Assembly (NCBI RefSeq): GCF_033807715.1
Contig: NC_084591.1
Span: forward strand, 26,037,090-26,101,089
DNA from: Cololabis saira
Taxonomy: Eukaryota > Chordata > Actinopteri > Beloniformes > Belonidae
Direction: 5' to 3'
DNA: 64,000 bases
In this document: positions 12,086 to 24,825 of the stretch, piece by piece
Layout: every line of letters starts with the position of its first letter
Position numbering within the stretch: position 1 is the first letter of the stretch
Position numbers and translations under genes: made by a program
The notes under the pieces: generated by a model
Seen by the model: only the letters and a program-made list of their open reading frames with translations
Database searches by the model: none
Told to the model about the DNA's origin: nothing

Positions 12086-14140
12086 TGATCCCTTTGCTAT
12101 TTGCTCACAATATCAGCAGGATAAAAAAACTATTTGTCCAATACTTCTAGGACTATGTACAAGTTCAAAACGTTCAAAGCTGTTGCTAGTCTTAGGAAGT
12201 CCCACTTAGTTCAGGCAAAGGTCAATGCCCAGAAAAACTGTTGAAACCCCAAGAGGGACATCTCAGGTTCTACAGGCCTCAGCTCGCATGTAAAAGTTCA
12301 CAATGGAACAATTAGGAAACAGCTCAATAGGTACTTATTCTCTACTTAGAAGTAGCCATGTCAGTTACTTTGCTAGCCAGGTGTTTTGAGTCAAACTAAC
12401 TGGAAACTGAGGTAATCTAACCTCACCCTGTGTCTCTGGCAAAATTACATTGCCTGTATGTACCCCTTTTTAATTTAAGGTCCAGTTGACAGTATAAGGA
12501 AGTGTAATTTCTAGAAAGGCGCCCTGTTGCTGAGGTTGTTTTCCCACAGTGTGGAAAGTAGCTGCGTACATCAGTTATCAGCATTCGTGTCAGGAAATTA
12601 GAAGCCAGCGAATGTCTCTCATTATTACAACTGAGGGAGACCAGATTTCTTTCTGATGTCAATATTGTATAAGGGAACGGTGGAGAGAGCGAGAAACTGA
12701 GGTTTTGCACTGGGTGAAAAGCTGTGACCCAAAGACTGATTAAAAGTGCAGAGAATGATCATGTAGATGGTGTAGAGAAAGACGCAGAATAAGAAAGAGC
12801 TGGGGATTAGAAACCAGTAAGAACAATCAGAGAGCTGAACGTGATCATGAGCTCTGAGAATAGAAACACAGAGAAAAGTGAGGAAATAGCTTTGGGTCCA
12901 GGAGTCTAAGCTCTGACACCAGGGAGCTCTAACAGTCAAACCAGCTAACCCACCAGGATTTACAGCCCACACAGGGGTGGTGGTGCAAATTTTACTGCGA
13001 CACAGAGACAAACAAAGCACAGCCTAAATGGTCAACTGGGGAGATTAGGTTTTCTTCATAAAGGAACATTCTCACCCTTTATGTGCCATGTTTTAAATAT
13101 TTAAGAAGTGAGCCTATTTCTTTGATCACAGAAGTCATTAGTAAGGTAACACTGAGTTTGTCTGTTCCTTTCCTGCATTGCTGCATAGAAGCATGCTGAC
13201 ACATAGAAACTTGGTTTAAAATAAAAAAATTTTAAACCAATATTAATTTATTTGTTGAATTTCTCTCTATTCATGTCAACCAACTTCAACCCAATCTGCA
13301 GGAAAGGACATTCTCAAACTCAAATATTGTTCTTTTCAACTTTTGGAGTGGGTATGCAAAAGACTTGGCGCTCTCACGTGAAAGTCAGCTTTATCTACCA
13401 ACAAATAAGACAATATTAGAGTATAGGCTGAAACATATTTCCCTTTCCAAAAAGTCAAGTGTGAGTCCTTCAGGGAAATATGCTTGTTCTGTGATATAAC
13501 CTGCACATCACTGTTTCAGTCAGGTTTGTCCTCCCACAAGAGATTTTACCTTCTTTGTTTCCCCGTATGCACCAAAGTCACTTTGTGAGCTTTACAAAAG
13601 AAAATGTGTTGTTTACAATAAGACCTGGACCAAGTGATTCATTAAACAAGGTAGGACAGAAAACATCTTAATGTACTCCTAATGTATCACAAATACTGAA
13701 GTTTAGTCAATGCTGGTCATAAATAGTGATTAAAATCAAAATACCACCTCTCTTTCTCACTCTAGCTCTTGTTGTACCATCAAGACCACTTGCTTTCTAT
13801 TTCAGGCCAATATAAACTTAGACAATGTTCTCTCTTGTAGTGAAATAAAGAGGCAGTGTAAAGTGTGTCCACAGATTCAGCTTCTTCTGTGGGAGATGTG
13901 TTGTTGTCTTCATCCAAGCCACCTGATGATTTGTATGAATCCTCTGTAGAGCGATCAAACGCCACTCTCCATGGCATCACCAAAGTTCCCTAACTCGGCT
14001 CTGGAGGAGTTTTAGAGTTTTTCCACCACTGTATTCAAGGATTGCCTTCATTACAGGTAGCAATGACTTTGTTCCTTGAATCACAGCTATTTTAGAGTAG
14101 CTTTGAATGTCTGACTGATCCCCAGAGCTGTGCTGTCAAG
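12086..14140. other. Unique DNA, no supported gene
   Basis: No repeat boundary was found. The minus-strand frame at 13780-13983 is rich in Ser, Asp and Glu and looks more protein-like than its neighbours, but it lacks a family match, a start context or splice partners. Nothing else stands out. Confidence 0.45.
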
Positions 14141-14144
14141 CACT

Positions 14145-14395
14145 ATTACCCGTTTTCCACCAAACCGGATCCAGGGCTGGTTCTGAGCCAGTGCTGAACT
14201 GGGGTTTCCAAACAGACAAGGAACTGGTTCCAAGGTAGAGCCAATTATTTCTGGGCTAGAGGAAAGAACTGCTTACGTAAGCAGAGGGGGGCAGAGTTGT
14301 TAAGACCAACGGCAATAGCAAGACTGCGAGACACAGCCATTTTCAAATAAGCGACGCATTAATATGAATGCAGTAAAGCAGCAGTAGTTTGTTGC
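14145..14395. repeat. Fragment of a GGTTC-rich fish MITE
   Basis: The words CCGTTTTCCACCAAACC, GGGCTGGTTCTGAGCCAGTG and GGAACTGGTTCCAAGG resemble a common teleost hAT-like MITE. No second terminus or target duplication was found, so it is treated as a truncated copy. The class is from memory of word content only. Confidence 0.35.
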
Positions 14396-14585
14396 CTCAC
14401 AGCAAGAAAGTTCCTGGTTTTACTCATATGGTGTGTTTTGTTTAATCCAGTGATGCCCTACCACTAAAAGATAATTGAGCAAAAAAACCAACATTCTGAC
14501 ACTTTGTTGCGAATTGAGTTTGCATGTTCTCCCTGTGCTTGCGTGGGTTCCCGCTGGGTAATCTGGCTTCCTCTCACTAGTAACT
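14396..14585 (+). repeat. Degenerate SINE fragment, split
   Basis: GCCTCACAGCAAGAAAGTTCCTGG (14396-14419) and GTTTGCATGTTCTCCCTGTG followed by GCGTGGGTTCCCGCTGGGTA (14519-14558) are two consecutive parts of the SINE seen intact at 30,355. They are separated here by about 100 bp of unrelated sequence. No flanking duplication is visible. Confidence 0.6.
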
Positions 14586-14589
14586 TCCT

Positions 14590-15805
14590 TTTCAATTATA
14601 TATTGGCCCAAAACTATACAGTTAACATTTGCAAAATACAATTGTATTTGCCCCAAACTTTACAAAAACATTTTGCAGGAACAACCAACATTTAAAAAAC
14701 TGAATAGCCTACCTTTTCAACTCAATGCCTTCTATTTCAGACTATCTCCTGATTTCAACCAAACCCACATGGAAATCATTTTACATAATTTTAAAGAAAA
14801 AAAACCCAATGAACTAGTTATGCTGCTTGAAAAAAATATAACGTGAACAGTTGGGGCTGTTGCATGATGGCACTTGCACTGAGCCAGCCATATTGTTTTC
14901 ATTGTTCATCTATGGGAACTTTTACCAGCAGCTTTCTATTTTGCCCCACCAAATATATTAGTGACCTGAAGGTTGGCAACAAAAAACAGAAATAAAAATA
15001 CAAACAAAAAGAACAAGTATCTGTAAAAGAACATCACTGCATGTGGTTTCAACAAACAAATGAATCAGTTTAATTTTGATATTTCACCGCCTGCTGTCCC
15101 TGTTGTTTGTAATCAAAACTCTTCAGTCCACATGGATCCATTTAAAGGTCGCTCTCTGGAGCTTAATCCTCTCTGCAAACTTTTTTTTTTTAAACAAGTG
15201 ATTCTGATTACAAGGGATTCTGTTGATATGATACCAATTGTCAGTTTGATCCTATCTTTGAGAGAGAAGCCAAAGTTCTTTGAGGAGGACAGTGAAGCAA
15301 AAACATAGATGTAGTGACAACAACACTGTGTAGTTGGAACGAATAATCAGTGTTAGGAAGTCTGTCAGTCATTCAGTCCTTTGTGTTTTTCTTTCTAGTG
15401 ATGGTTTCCACATGTAGGAGAACATGTGAAGTGAATATTCTGTGGAGGAGGGGATGCTTGTTGCTTTAGTTCTCATCAGCTTGGCTCAGCCTGATCTAAA
15501 CACATTTAACAAGCAAGACCTCTTTAATACCACATTACACATAGATGGCAAATAATTAGTCGTACCTGTTAAAAATCCAGAAACAGCTTTGTCGTGGTGT
15601 ACCCAGAATTCTTCACTTGTAATTCACTTGTAATGAAGACAAAACTTTCAGTGGATAAACTGATTCTCTTGCTCAACTGAGGAAGTGTTAATACCCCCCA
15701 AAAACCCTTGTTTAATGGGCATGAGAAAAGCATTGCAATATGTTTACCCAGGCGATTATTGGTTTATTTCCTTTATCTTTATGTATGTGTTGTTAATGCC
15801 CCCCA
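14590..15805. other. Unique DNA, no gene seen
   Basis: AT-rich sequence with short homopolymers. The frame 15060-15308 (+) has no recognisable motif. Confidence 0.45.
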
Positions 15806-15806
15806 A

Positions 15807-15838
<32 letters not shown>

Positions 15839-15869
15839 ACGCACACGCACACAAACACGCACACGCACA
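15806..15869. repeat. (AC)n / (ACGC)n microsatellite
   Basis: A pure AC run passes into ACACGC units and one ACACAAAC variant. Frames across it are His-Thr or Ala-His repeats and are not genes. Confidence 0.95.
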
Positions 15870-16760
15870 TTTCCTACCGTTTCACAGAAAATGGTAGTGT
15901 CATTACCAGCCTCTGAAACAAGGCTGGCTGACTGACATAGATGTTACCAAGGACAAGCTTGTTGATTCCTGTGGTACCAGTCAGCTCAGTCTCATTAGAG
16001 TTATATAGTCATTTTATAATTCTGGAAAGTCATCACAAGGGAGAAGAAAGTTGACTTGCTTATTCTTCCCACATTTATCTCTGAAGCATGAGGGAACGAT
16101 TGGTGCAGGATGAAATGACTGTGGGCTCCGACAGATGTGTGAGCTGGTTATTGCTCCATTTATGTAATGGACATGAAAGGGCCTCTTTCCAAAAAAATAA
16201 CTGTCTTTCTGTTCCCAAGACAAGAGCGTGGTTTAAAATGCAGCAAGAGAAACGTAAAATGTCCTTAAAAGTGTCTGATGGGGGCTGTCAGGTAATGTAG
16301 AAGGTCTTCTGTGCAGGTGGGCTGGGCTGGAGTCCTGGCCAGTGGGCCTCTGCTTCAGGTCATACCCATCCCTGCTTTACAAATCTCACTTAATGGTCTC
16401 TGGTTCCTGAAGAAAAAAAAAAAATCATATGCAATGGAAATAAGAGATTGATAGTGTTTTTTTTTTATTTAGATCTGGTTCCAAAACGAGCTGTAACTTA
16501 GTCATTGTGCACTATATTGCATCCTCAGTCTGGTCCCGAGCATACCAGTAGATTTTATCACTCTCTTTATTGTTCGTGACTTTTTCAAACTGTTTTTTTA
16601 ATGCATTTGTTCTTTGTGACAGTTTGACAAATGGCACTCCATTATCCTAAAACAATGACTGACGTTGTGCTGTCATGCGATGACGTGAAGAATAGCAAAT
16701 CTGATTCCTGTCCTGTCGTGTCTCTCTACATGACTCACTTCACAGAGTAGTTTAAAACAC
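15870..16760. other. Unique DNA, no gene seen
   Basis: No coding domain, RNA gene or element end is recognisable here. Confidence 0.45.
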
Positions 16761-16768
16761 TACATTTG

Positions 16769-17109
16769 TGTCACAGTTTTGGTATTTAGTTCCTGTTTTA
16801 TTTTGAAATCCCGTGTCCTTGTGTTTCCCTTATGTCTCGACTTCCCTTCGTCCGTTGATCGTTTGCACCTGTGTCTCATCAAGCCTTGCTCCCTGCTGGT
16901 CCGTACTGTTTCCACTCTCCTTGTGTCCTGACGGGAGTCTTGGTTTTATTGAGGGTTAAGCGCTTGTGTTTTTGTAGATCCTGCCCTGCAGGTCTTTTGG
17001 TTTGTTTTTTACTTGATCAATCACATTTTTTGGAAATCTTGCCTCTGCGTCTCCCCTGCATTTGGCTCTTAATCAACCACTCCGTGATCATCCTAACATG
17101 CTCCGTAAC
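16769..17109 (+). mobile_element. Candidate degenerate solo LTR
   Basis: The segment begins TGTCACAG and ends near CCGTAAC, and has the pyrimidine-rich, CTGTGTCTCATC- and CCTTGTGTCCTG-containing texture of fish Gypsy-type LTRs. Near the end TGCGTCTCCCCTGCATTTGG is typical of a U5 region. No matching 5-bp flanks were found and the last base of the expected TG...CA is lost, so boundaries are approximate. Confidence 0.5.
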
Positions 17110-18680
17110 GAGCACAAGTTTGGTTTAGTTTACTTGATCTCATCAAACTATCTTTAAATTTGATATAATATTCACTTATTGTTACAGCCCAAATCTTTTA
17201 ATTGAAAACAGCGAGCGCAATTTATACAGCTCAATACACTTGCTGTTTTAGAGAAGCTGTGATTGGATACACCTGAAAAAAGTAAATTCTCTGTGTGTAT
17301 TAGAGTATAGCCAGGATAAATAAATACACATCTGTACACAGATCCTTCTTCATTAACCTTATCTTGATTTTTATTTAGCTGACATCTGCTGTGTCCTGAG
17401 GTGGACTCTACAGTTGTTCAACCACAGTGCTTCGCTTGTACAAATGTTATTGCTAACTTTTCCGTTCCACTCTAATTAACTGTGGAAAAAGGTTAGCAGA
17501 TTTCAGTGGACAGCCTAATTTCCAACTGCTGTACTGCATCTGTTTCCCTTTTTCCAGTATGTTCACTGCTCTCTATTGCACTTACCAATTTCTTCTCACA
17601 AAATAAATCTTCCTGGTGATTTCTGGATAAAAATGTCAGATTAGAAACTCATTTAAATGGAATGGTAGAAATAGAGTATCATGTAGGAGACATAGTTAGT
17701 CCAGGTTTGGTTTGTGACAGAAATTTTATGACTTTACCACGATGTAGTTGAAAGGAAATTGTAGACCTTCAGGTTTAAGAGGGTTCACAAAAATATACAG
17801 GTAAATAGGTAAAGTATCTGAATGTTCAGGGGCAATAAGGAACTCGGCTAATTGACTGAAAAGAAATTAATTGGCAGGATGCTATTTCACTTGCTATTTC
17901 AAGACAAATGAATCTGTCTTGCGTTGGGATATTGCATCTTTTTCACTGGAGCTACCAACCAAAGCAAGTGAAGGAATCCATCATTAGGCTGAAGGGGGAG
18001 GGCAATATAAATGTGTTTTGTGGCCGTTGTGGGGGCCCAAATGCAAGAGATGAGGGAGGCATGAGAAATGAAGGGAAAGTTGCGCGAGAATGGGAAAAAG
18101 ATAAAAAGGTGGGAATGATTAAGATCAATCAGAACAGAACCAACAGGAAGTCAAAAGGATATTACACACAAGGGAGAAGTAATACAGGAACTGAGTCAAA
18201 GATAAAACAGAGGCTCCCCTAGAAGATTCAATAAACTTAGGAATAAAAAAAAATACCCCCACCCCAAAAGAAAATAGCAGACTAGCATAAACATAGAAGT
18301 TATAGAGAAAGGGAGAACAATGGGAAACCAAAACCCAACAAAATCCCATCATAACATATATAAGAGAAATGGCAAAAACCTTGAATGTGGCCCAATCAGT
18401 GGTTTGATACAGTACATTCAAACAGAAAGAAGCACTGTTGAGCTAAACAACATCAAGGAAGACAATTGCAATGGAAGATGGCAGAATCTGTTTGTTGAAG
18501 AAAACCCCCTTCCTGAATGTTAATACAAAAGGTTTACAGATAATTGGATAATACTGGTAACATTCAGGAGCTAGAAAGTCAGGTTAGATTTAACTAAAAA
18601 TACCTACAAACAAGCAGTAACCAGGGCATAATTGCAAAATAGTTATTAAAATTCACCAAATATACACTAAAAATACATAA
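17110..18680. other. Unique DNA, no gene seen
   Basis: Purine-rich on the plus strand from 17,960 to 18,330, which makes a Lys/Arg/Gly-rich open frame (17908-18222) without a recognisable domain. I see no splice sites or promoter to support it. Confidence 0.45.
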
Positions 18681-18684
18681 ATAA

Positions 18685-20103
18685 TTAAAGCTGCAAGCAG
18701 CGATGAACGGGCCCTCGCACTCACAGCCACCGCCCCCCATAAGCATATCAGACATGACACCACCCACGACTTCCTATGTCAAACCATTCAAAAGTTATAG
18801 CAGGAAATAGGGACAACCAATCAGAAGAAGGGGCGGGGCTAATTCAAGCCAATGAAGGTCAAGGACTCCATACAGAGTCTGATGACACCACCCACGACTC
18901 TCTATGTCAAACCATTCAAAAGTTATAGCAGGAAATAGGGACAACCAATCAAAAGAAGGGGTGGGGCTAATTTTCACTAATTATGGTCAAGGACTCAATA
19001 CCGAGTCCCATGACACCACCCACGACTCTTTATGTCATGCCATTCAAAAGTTATGGCAGAGAAACGTTTTCCAGGTGGCGCTGTTGAGCCATTTTTCCAC
19101 GCCCATTAATGCAAACCATGAAATATCAAATTTATTGCCAGGCCTGGTTTGCATGCAAAATTTGATGACTTTTGGAGAACTATCAAATATGGACCAATCA
19201 GATGAAGGGGGGCGCGCTTTTTGGCGTCTAGCGTCGCCACGGTAACACTTTTGAAAGAGAAAAGTAATGCGTGTAGTCGCTGGGTGGAGATGCACATTTT
19301 GATGTATAACACACCTGGGTGCACGTTACGGTTTGGGCGGTATTAATTGCCGAAGGAATGGCATAAATTGCGCCAAAATTACGTGATTAATTCAGAATGT
19401 TCAAAATGGCAGACTTCCTGTTCGGTTTCGTCCATAGCGCCAAGAGACTTTTCTTTAAGTTGCGACATGATACAGGTGTGTACCGATTTTCGTTCATGTA
19501 CGTCAAACCGTATTATGGGGCTTGAGGCGCAAAGTGTTTTCTGTCTGAACGAATCAGATGAAGGGTGGGCGCGCTTTTTGGCGTCTAGCGTCGCCACGGT
19601 AACGCTTTTGAAAGAGAAAAGTAATGCGTGTTGTCGCAGGATGGAGACGCACATTTTGATGTATAACACACTTGGGGGCACGTTACGGTTCGGGCCGTAT
19701 TAACTGCCGAAGGAATGGCATAAATTGCGCCAAAGTGACACGATTAATTCAAAATGGCCGACTTCCTGTTCGGTTTCGGCCATGTCGCCAAGAGACTTTT
19801 CTTTAAGTTGTGTACTGATACAGGTGTGTAGCGATTTTCGTGCATGTACGTCAAACCGTATTGTGGGGCTTGAGGCACAAAGTTTTCCGGGGGGCGCTGT
19901 TGAGCCATTTTGGCACGCCCATTAATGTAAACCATTAAATATCAAATTTTTCGCCAGGCCTGACTTGCATGCAAAATTTGGTGACTTTTTGGGCACGTTT
20001 AGGGGGGCAAAAAGGCCCTCCTTTCGTCAGAAGAAAGAAAGAAAGAAAGAAAAATTCCTACAGATACAATAGGGCCTTCGCACTGAAGGTGCTCGGGCCC
20101 TAA
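18685..20103 (+). mobile_element. Long non-autonomous repeat, copy A
   Basis: The copy starts TTAAAGCTGCAAGCAGCGAT and ends GTGCTCGGGCCCTAA. Inside are tandem blocks around CATTCAAAAGTTAT with GACACCACCCACGACT (18750-19050), then two near-identical blocks around GCGTCTAGCGTCGCCACGGT (19225, 19580), and a (GAAA)n run before the right end. The ends can fold locally (GCTGC..GCAGC; GCAC..GTGC) but show no clear terminal inverted repeat. It may be a Helitron2/Helentron-like or other rolling-circle derivative, or a TTAA inserter; I cannot decide. Frames inside are not genes. Confidence 0.8.
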
Positions 20104-22095
20104 ATAGAAAGAGAATTTTGCCCAGAAAATAATAATTGCACACAAAATTTAATCTATTTCTTAATTCTTAATTATTTTAAATATATATATATATTAGTCT
20201 TTGTGGCATGCGTACTAGGAAAACATAAGCAACAATTATGCCTCATATATGTATGAGTTCCGGTCATGCTGCCCTAAAATATCCAGTTGCAGTGGTAGCA
20301 GCAGAAACCACGCTGAGCACAGATCATTTGGCTAATGAAAGTAATTTGTAATGATGTGTGTAATCAGACCATCACTCCGTGTTGACATTACTGATAACAG
20401 TAAAAGAGGGACTAGAGACAATTAGTATATGCAATTACACAGGTAATCACTGGCAGTGGACTGTTCCCACGAGGTTCGACTTCAGGTCCGTCCTAATATT
20501 CAAAGTGTATAGTCTTTTACAGTTTTCAGGTTAGTATGGCTATGATTTCAAGACACTTAGATGAAGGGAAAAAAGAAATGTGTCAAGAAAAACAAAGCAA
20601 TATACTCAATATCATGGATTACAGTATGAAAACACATCGCCGGTAAAACAAAGTCTTAGATGAGGAACACAAGCATTTATTTTTTATCTGTCAGCTGAGA
20701 AACTATAACAGTCTGGCCTGACACAACCAGTCGCTTCACAAAAAATCTCTATTGAGACAGATCTGTCACCTCTCCCATTCAAAACCCTTTTCACTGGTAA
20801 ATAATGTACCGATCCAACTGCAACGGGACAGAAGCTGTCTATAGTCTACCTGTAGCTTTATTCTGCGTCTGTTGGTAGTGCCCCTTTGAAATCACATTCA
20901 AACCCAAATAATACAGACTCATTATTTGTACTGAAGAGGAGATGCATGGTTGGTCTGGCCAACTGCAGAAGGCTTTTCAGTATCTTTTAAATATGTATTA
21001 AATATTGGGCTTTGAATGGGTGGGTTGGTGGGTGCTGGAATAAGTCTTCCCACCTAACCTAGGATACCCTAATAGCCCTAAGGGAGCATTTATGAAATAT
21101 GTATGACTTTTTCTTCCAAATCATTATCCTTAAAGTCTGTCATTGTACTTTGTCAATCAATTTTTATTTGTATTTCCCTTTTAAAACTACCAATGCAAAA
21201 AAAAAACAAGAGCTTAAAATGAATTCTAAACTGGGGAGCCAGTCTAAGGAATACAGAACAGGAGTGATGTGGTCATGTTTCATATTTGTCACACGCAGTT
21301 GATACCAAAACAAAGGGCAATACAATAATCAAACCTAACTGATGAAAGCATATACGGCTTTCTCAAGATCACCATGGCTCAAGAATGGCTTGACTTTAGC
21401 AAGGAGTCAACGTTGCTAGACGCTCGCCCTGACAACAGAGTTTTTCTGTTCGTTAAATATTAAAGTGTTATGAAAAGCCACACCCAAATTTCTGACTACC
21501 TGATTGAAGTGAAGGACATGGGCATCAAGACCTGGGACAAATGAGGAAACTGTGCTACTGGAGGGCCTGGAAGGAGCACAATAGATTCCAGACAACTATG
21601 TCCATGTATCAGCATGGAAAGCACAGTGACATGGAAATACTAAAAGAAAGAGTTAATTTTACATCTGCCACTTTGGGCTTTAGTACACCTGTGTCTGTCT
21701 TTGGGCTCTGCTGTCAGCCCTTGACAACACAGCTAGTCTGTTGTGAAAGGAAACTAGACTGAAGTAAGAGGTGGAAAGAGGTATTGATGCGTTCATTTTC
21801 TATTGGTGTGCTACGGAAGGAACTTGTTATCTTAATTTCAGATTTTTCTGTTGTGTGCCTCAAGCACAGTCTTTTCATCTGCGTGTGATCTATATATTCA
21901 TCCATCCGTCTTCTACTGCTTATCTGGGGTGGAGTCATGGGAGTAGTAGTTTAAGCAGGCAAGCCCAGATACTGTAAGTTTCCAGGACTGTTTATTCTAA
22001 AAACTGGAGGCTTGCTCATTTACAATCAAGATAAAGATGAAATCAGATGTACTTCATTGATCCCAGGATTGTGAAATTCATACACACATTGTGAG
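20104..22095. other. Mostly unique DNA with two repeat scraps
   Basis: No gene is seen. At 21,890-21,975 the words TTCATCCATCC, TTCTACTGCTTATC and AGCAGGCAAGCCCAGA match a common fish LINE/SINE 3' segment. At 22,025-22,085 the segment GTACTTCATTGATCCCAG resembles another common fish retroposon tail. Confidence 0.45.
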
Positions 22096-22099
22096 AAGC

Positions 22100-22140
22100 T
22101 ATATATATATATATATATAGATATATCTATGTATCTATGT
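22100..22140. repeat. (AT)n microsatellite
   Basis: A run of TA dinucleotides passes into ATATC/TATCTATG variants and directly abuts the BEL/Pao LTR. Confidence 0.9.
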
Positions 22141-22143
22141 CCC

Positions 22144-22860
22144 TGTGATGTCCTGGTTTTTGAATCCATAGCGTCGTGGAGGAGCTCTATCCGGCTCGAA
22201 GGACCATATAATAGAGGTCTGGGGTCTCAACAGTTGCGCTGGACAGAGCAGGCGAACACTATGGCTGTGTGACTTCGGTTAGAAAATCACGAGGCAGAGC
22301 GTCAGGTTTAGGTGACTTTAATTGAAGAAAGTGTGGTTCTGTGAAACACAATATGGCAATACAACGTATATTAATTACTAAATTAAAACACACATGAAAC
22401 TAATGTTACATGCAGGCATATAAATAAAGTGCATTCAAATTAGGTAAATAACTCCTTTACATCCCAAACCCGATTGTCAACAAAGGAGAATATTAATTCT
22501 GCGAACATTGCAAATGAAGAGCACATGTCTAACTCAGCCAGTACATGCAGGCTAACACAGCTAATGTAGCTAATTCACTGTAACTAATTTACCGTTACTG
22601 AAACTCCTGCAGATACAGATCAACCTCTACGTAAGCTTTAGTACATAAATAGAGCAGTTTAAACATAAATACTCACATTAGTCAGGTACACACACTTCTC
22701 CAAACAGGAGAAATCCACACAGCTCTACACAGCTTCTCAGCAGACAGACTGATCAGACTTCCCACTTCGGAACATTCTGCACCTCTTAAAGGGCCAGTAA
22801 CAGCACACAATCATTGAACTAACTGAAACTATAAGCTGAACTCTAGAGCTTTCCTACACA
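22144..22860 (-). mobile_element. BEL/Pao 3' LTR, 717 bp
   Basis: On the minus strand the segment begins TGTGTAGGAAAGC and ends GGACATCACA, giving TG...CA ends. Just before it lies a purine tract, CTTTTGGGGGCGGC, which fits the polypurine primer site. The pol remnant with the conserved C-terminal region of BEL/Pao ends about 90 bp upstream, so order and orientation agree with a 3' LTR. The partner 5' LTR and target duplication are missing because the element is truncated. Confidence 0.85.
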
Positions 22861-22874
22861 GCCGCCCCCAAAAG
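22861..22874 (-). promoter_or_regulatory. Polypurine tract of the BEL/Pao element
   Basis: CTTTTGGGGGCGGC on the minus strand sits immediately before the LTR start. This position is where plus-strand DNA synthesis is primed in LTR retrotransposons. Confidence 0.7.
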
Positions 22875-22953
22875 TCTGTTTAGAGCTTTTGAACATAAGC
22901 AGGAAAGCCAATTAGGGGTCCTCTGTATCAGGTAAATTCGAGAGCTGCACCAG

Positions 22954-23749
22954 TCAGGACACAGGGCACAAATAGGTCTCGTCCTTCACCTGCACATCCG
23001 CGGTTCGGATGCGCCCATCGGCTCCAGCGTGCGTCTGTGTGACCTTCCCTACAGGCAATAGTGCCCGAGGAAGTTGTGGGTCAAAAATGAGAACCACCTG
23101 GCCAACTGACAGTTCCTTCCTCCACTTCTGCCTCTCTTGCAGACCTGGCAAGTAACGCTGAATGAAGGTGGACCAAAAATGGTCGGCCAGCACTTGACTG
23201 TGCCTCCAACGACGTTTGCCAAGGAGGTCACTTGAGTCATAGACGGCTTGTGGTAGGGATGAATCCCGGCGTCCCATGATGAGGATATTTGGAGTGATGG
23301 GATCTGGGTCCACAACATCCGAGGAGAGATAGCCCAATGGCGGTCTTCACAGACTTAATCTCCCTCTCCCAAGTTCCACCGAAATGAGGTGCACTTGGTG
23401 GATTAAAGCAGAATCTAATCTTCTGCTTGGCCAACTGGTCCCTCAGTCTCGGTGCCATCTCGGCAAAGGCGTCCTGCAGCTCCTTATCTCCTCCAACAAA
23501 ATTGGTACCATTATCACAGAGAAGCTCAAATGGTGTACCACGACGTGAGATGAAGCGTCTCGGGGACATGAGGAAGGCGTCAGAGTCCAAACTCTCAAGG
23601 AGGTCAAGGTGAATGCAGCGCGTAGTCATGCACTTGTATAAAATCCCCCACCTCTTCTCATTCCGGTGCCCTATCTTAATGTGGAATGCCTCCCGGTGGG
23701 TAGTAGGAGGACAGAAGCTCAAACCTGGTCTTCGTCTCCCTCCCATCAT
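22954..23749 (-). pseudogene. BEL/Pao pol remnant: integrase and C-terminal domain
   Basis: Two minus-strand frames make one degraded gene end. The upstream frame (23237-23749) shows an integrase core: CDNGTNF holds a catalytic Asp and GGTWEREIKSVK the catalytic Glu. The downstream frame (22954-23337) is the conserved C-terminal region of BEL/Pao pols, with VVDPDPITPNILIMGRR, RWRHSQVLADHFW and LSVGQVVLIFDPQLPR. Between them, near 23,335, the frame changes and the expected middle part of the domain is missing, so the copy is dead. Everything before the integrase (gag, protease, reverse transcriptase) is absent; unrelated sequence begins by about 23,745. It is followed correctly by a polypurine tract and LTR. 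Confidence 0.9.
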
Positions 23750-24825
23750 AGCTTATATGGATGACATGACCATACTTACCACTACTAAAGCATGTGCCAG
23801 ATGACTGCTGAACAAGCTGCAGGAGAACATCCAGTGGGCCCGGATAGAAATAAAGCTGAGCAAGTCCAGGAGCATTTCAGTTGTCAAGGGGAAGTTGTCA
23901 GAACACCGGTTCTACGTCGGCGAGGAACCCATACCAACAGTGTCAGAGAAGCCAGTCAAGAGTCTTGGACGTTGGTACAATGCCACCCTCAGGGACACAG
24001 AACAAGTGGACCACCTTAGGCTGGACACCATAAGTGGCCTTGAGAGTATAAATAAGTCCATGCTCCCAGGCAGGCTGAAGCTTTGGTGCCTCCAGTTTGG
24101 GCTGTTACTCAGGCTGATGTGGCCTCTTACCATCTACGAGGTCCCAATCTCAAAGGTTGAAAAACTGGAGAGATTGGTCAGCTCATTTGCCAAAAAGTGG
24201 CTGGGACTCCCCTTTAGCAACATCGGGCTGTACGGAAGAGGCATTCTGGAACTTCCTGTTTCCAGCCTTGCAGAGGAGTTCAAATGTTCCAAAGTAAGGT
24301 TGGAAATGACACTGTCGGAATCCCGTGACCCTTGTGTAGCCCAAAAAGCTCCTACCCTGGTGACCGGAAGGAAATGGACCCCAACTGCAGCTACTCAGCA
24401 GGCGAAGTCAGACCTCAGGCACAGATACATTGTTGACCTAGTGCAACAAGGGAGAGGAGGCCTTGGCCTGGGGGAGAGTAGGCCAACCTGGCAGAGGGCA
24501 GCTCCAGCTCAGCGCCGACGTCTGGTCGTCGATGAGGTGCGTCGGCAAGAGCAGGCAACAAGGTGTGCAAAGGCTGTCTTACGCCAAGCAAGGACAGTGG
24601 ATGAGATGGGAGGGAGTTGAGAGGAGAAAGTTATCTTGGAGGGAGCTGTTGGGCATGGAAGCATTTCACACCAGCTTCATCTTACATGCAACGTATGATG
24701 TCCTGCCTTCCACCTCTAACCTCAACCAATGGTACGGAGAAGACCCTACATGCCCCCTCTGTCCATCTCCCACAAACCTCAAACACATTCTGGTTGGCTG
24801 CAAGACAAGCCTGTCACAAGGCTGA
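23742..24825 (+). pseudogene. Reverse transcriptase C-terminal half, non-LTR-like, broken
   Basis: Translation starts at AYMDDMTILTTT, where YMDD is the catalytic box of a reverse transcriptase. After a stop at 23,802-23,804 and a frame change it continues through a long open frame (23895-24620) with the thumb/connection-like words SLGRWYNATLRD, LKLWCLQFGLLLRLMW and KKWLGLP. A second shift near 24,580 leads to WMRWEGVERRKLSWRELL and a zinc-knuckle-like CPLCPSPTNLKHILVGC. The half before the YMDD box is missing. The family looks like a non-LTR element, but I cannot name the clade and no endonuclease follows. It is fused directly to BEL/Pao sequence on the left and lectin-like sequence on the right. 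Confidence 0.8.

Noticed and set aside
18904..19935. Frames in long repeat copy A
   Set aside because: The same peptide words recur in different frames of the sub-repeats and in copies B and C with stops, so they are not selected coding sequence.
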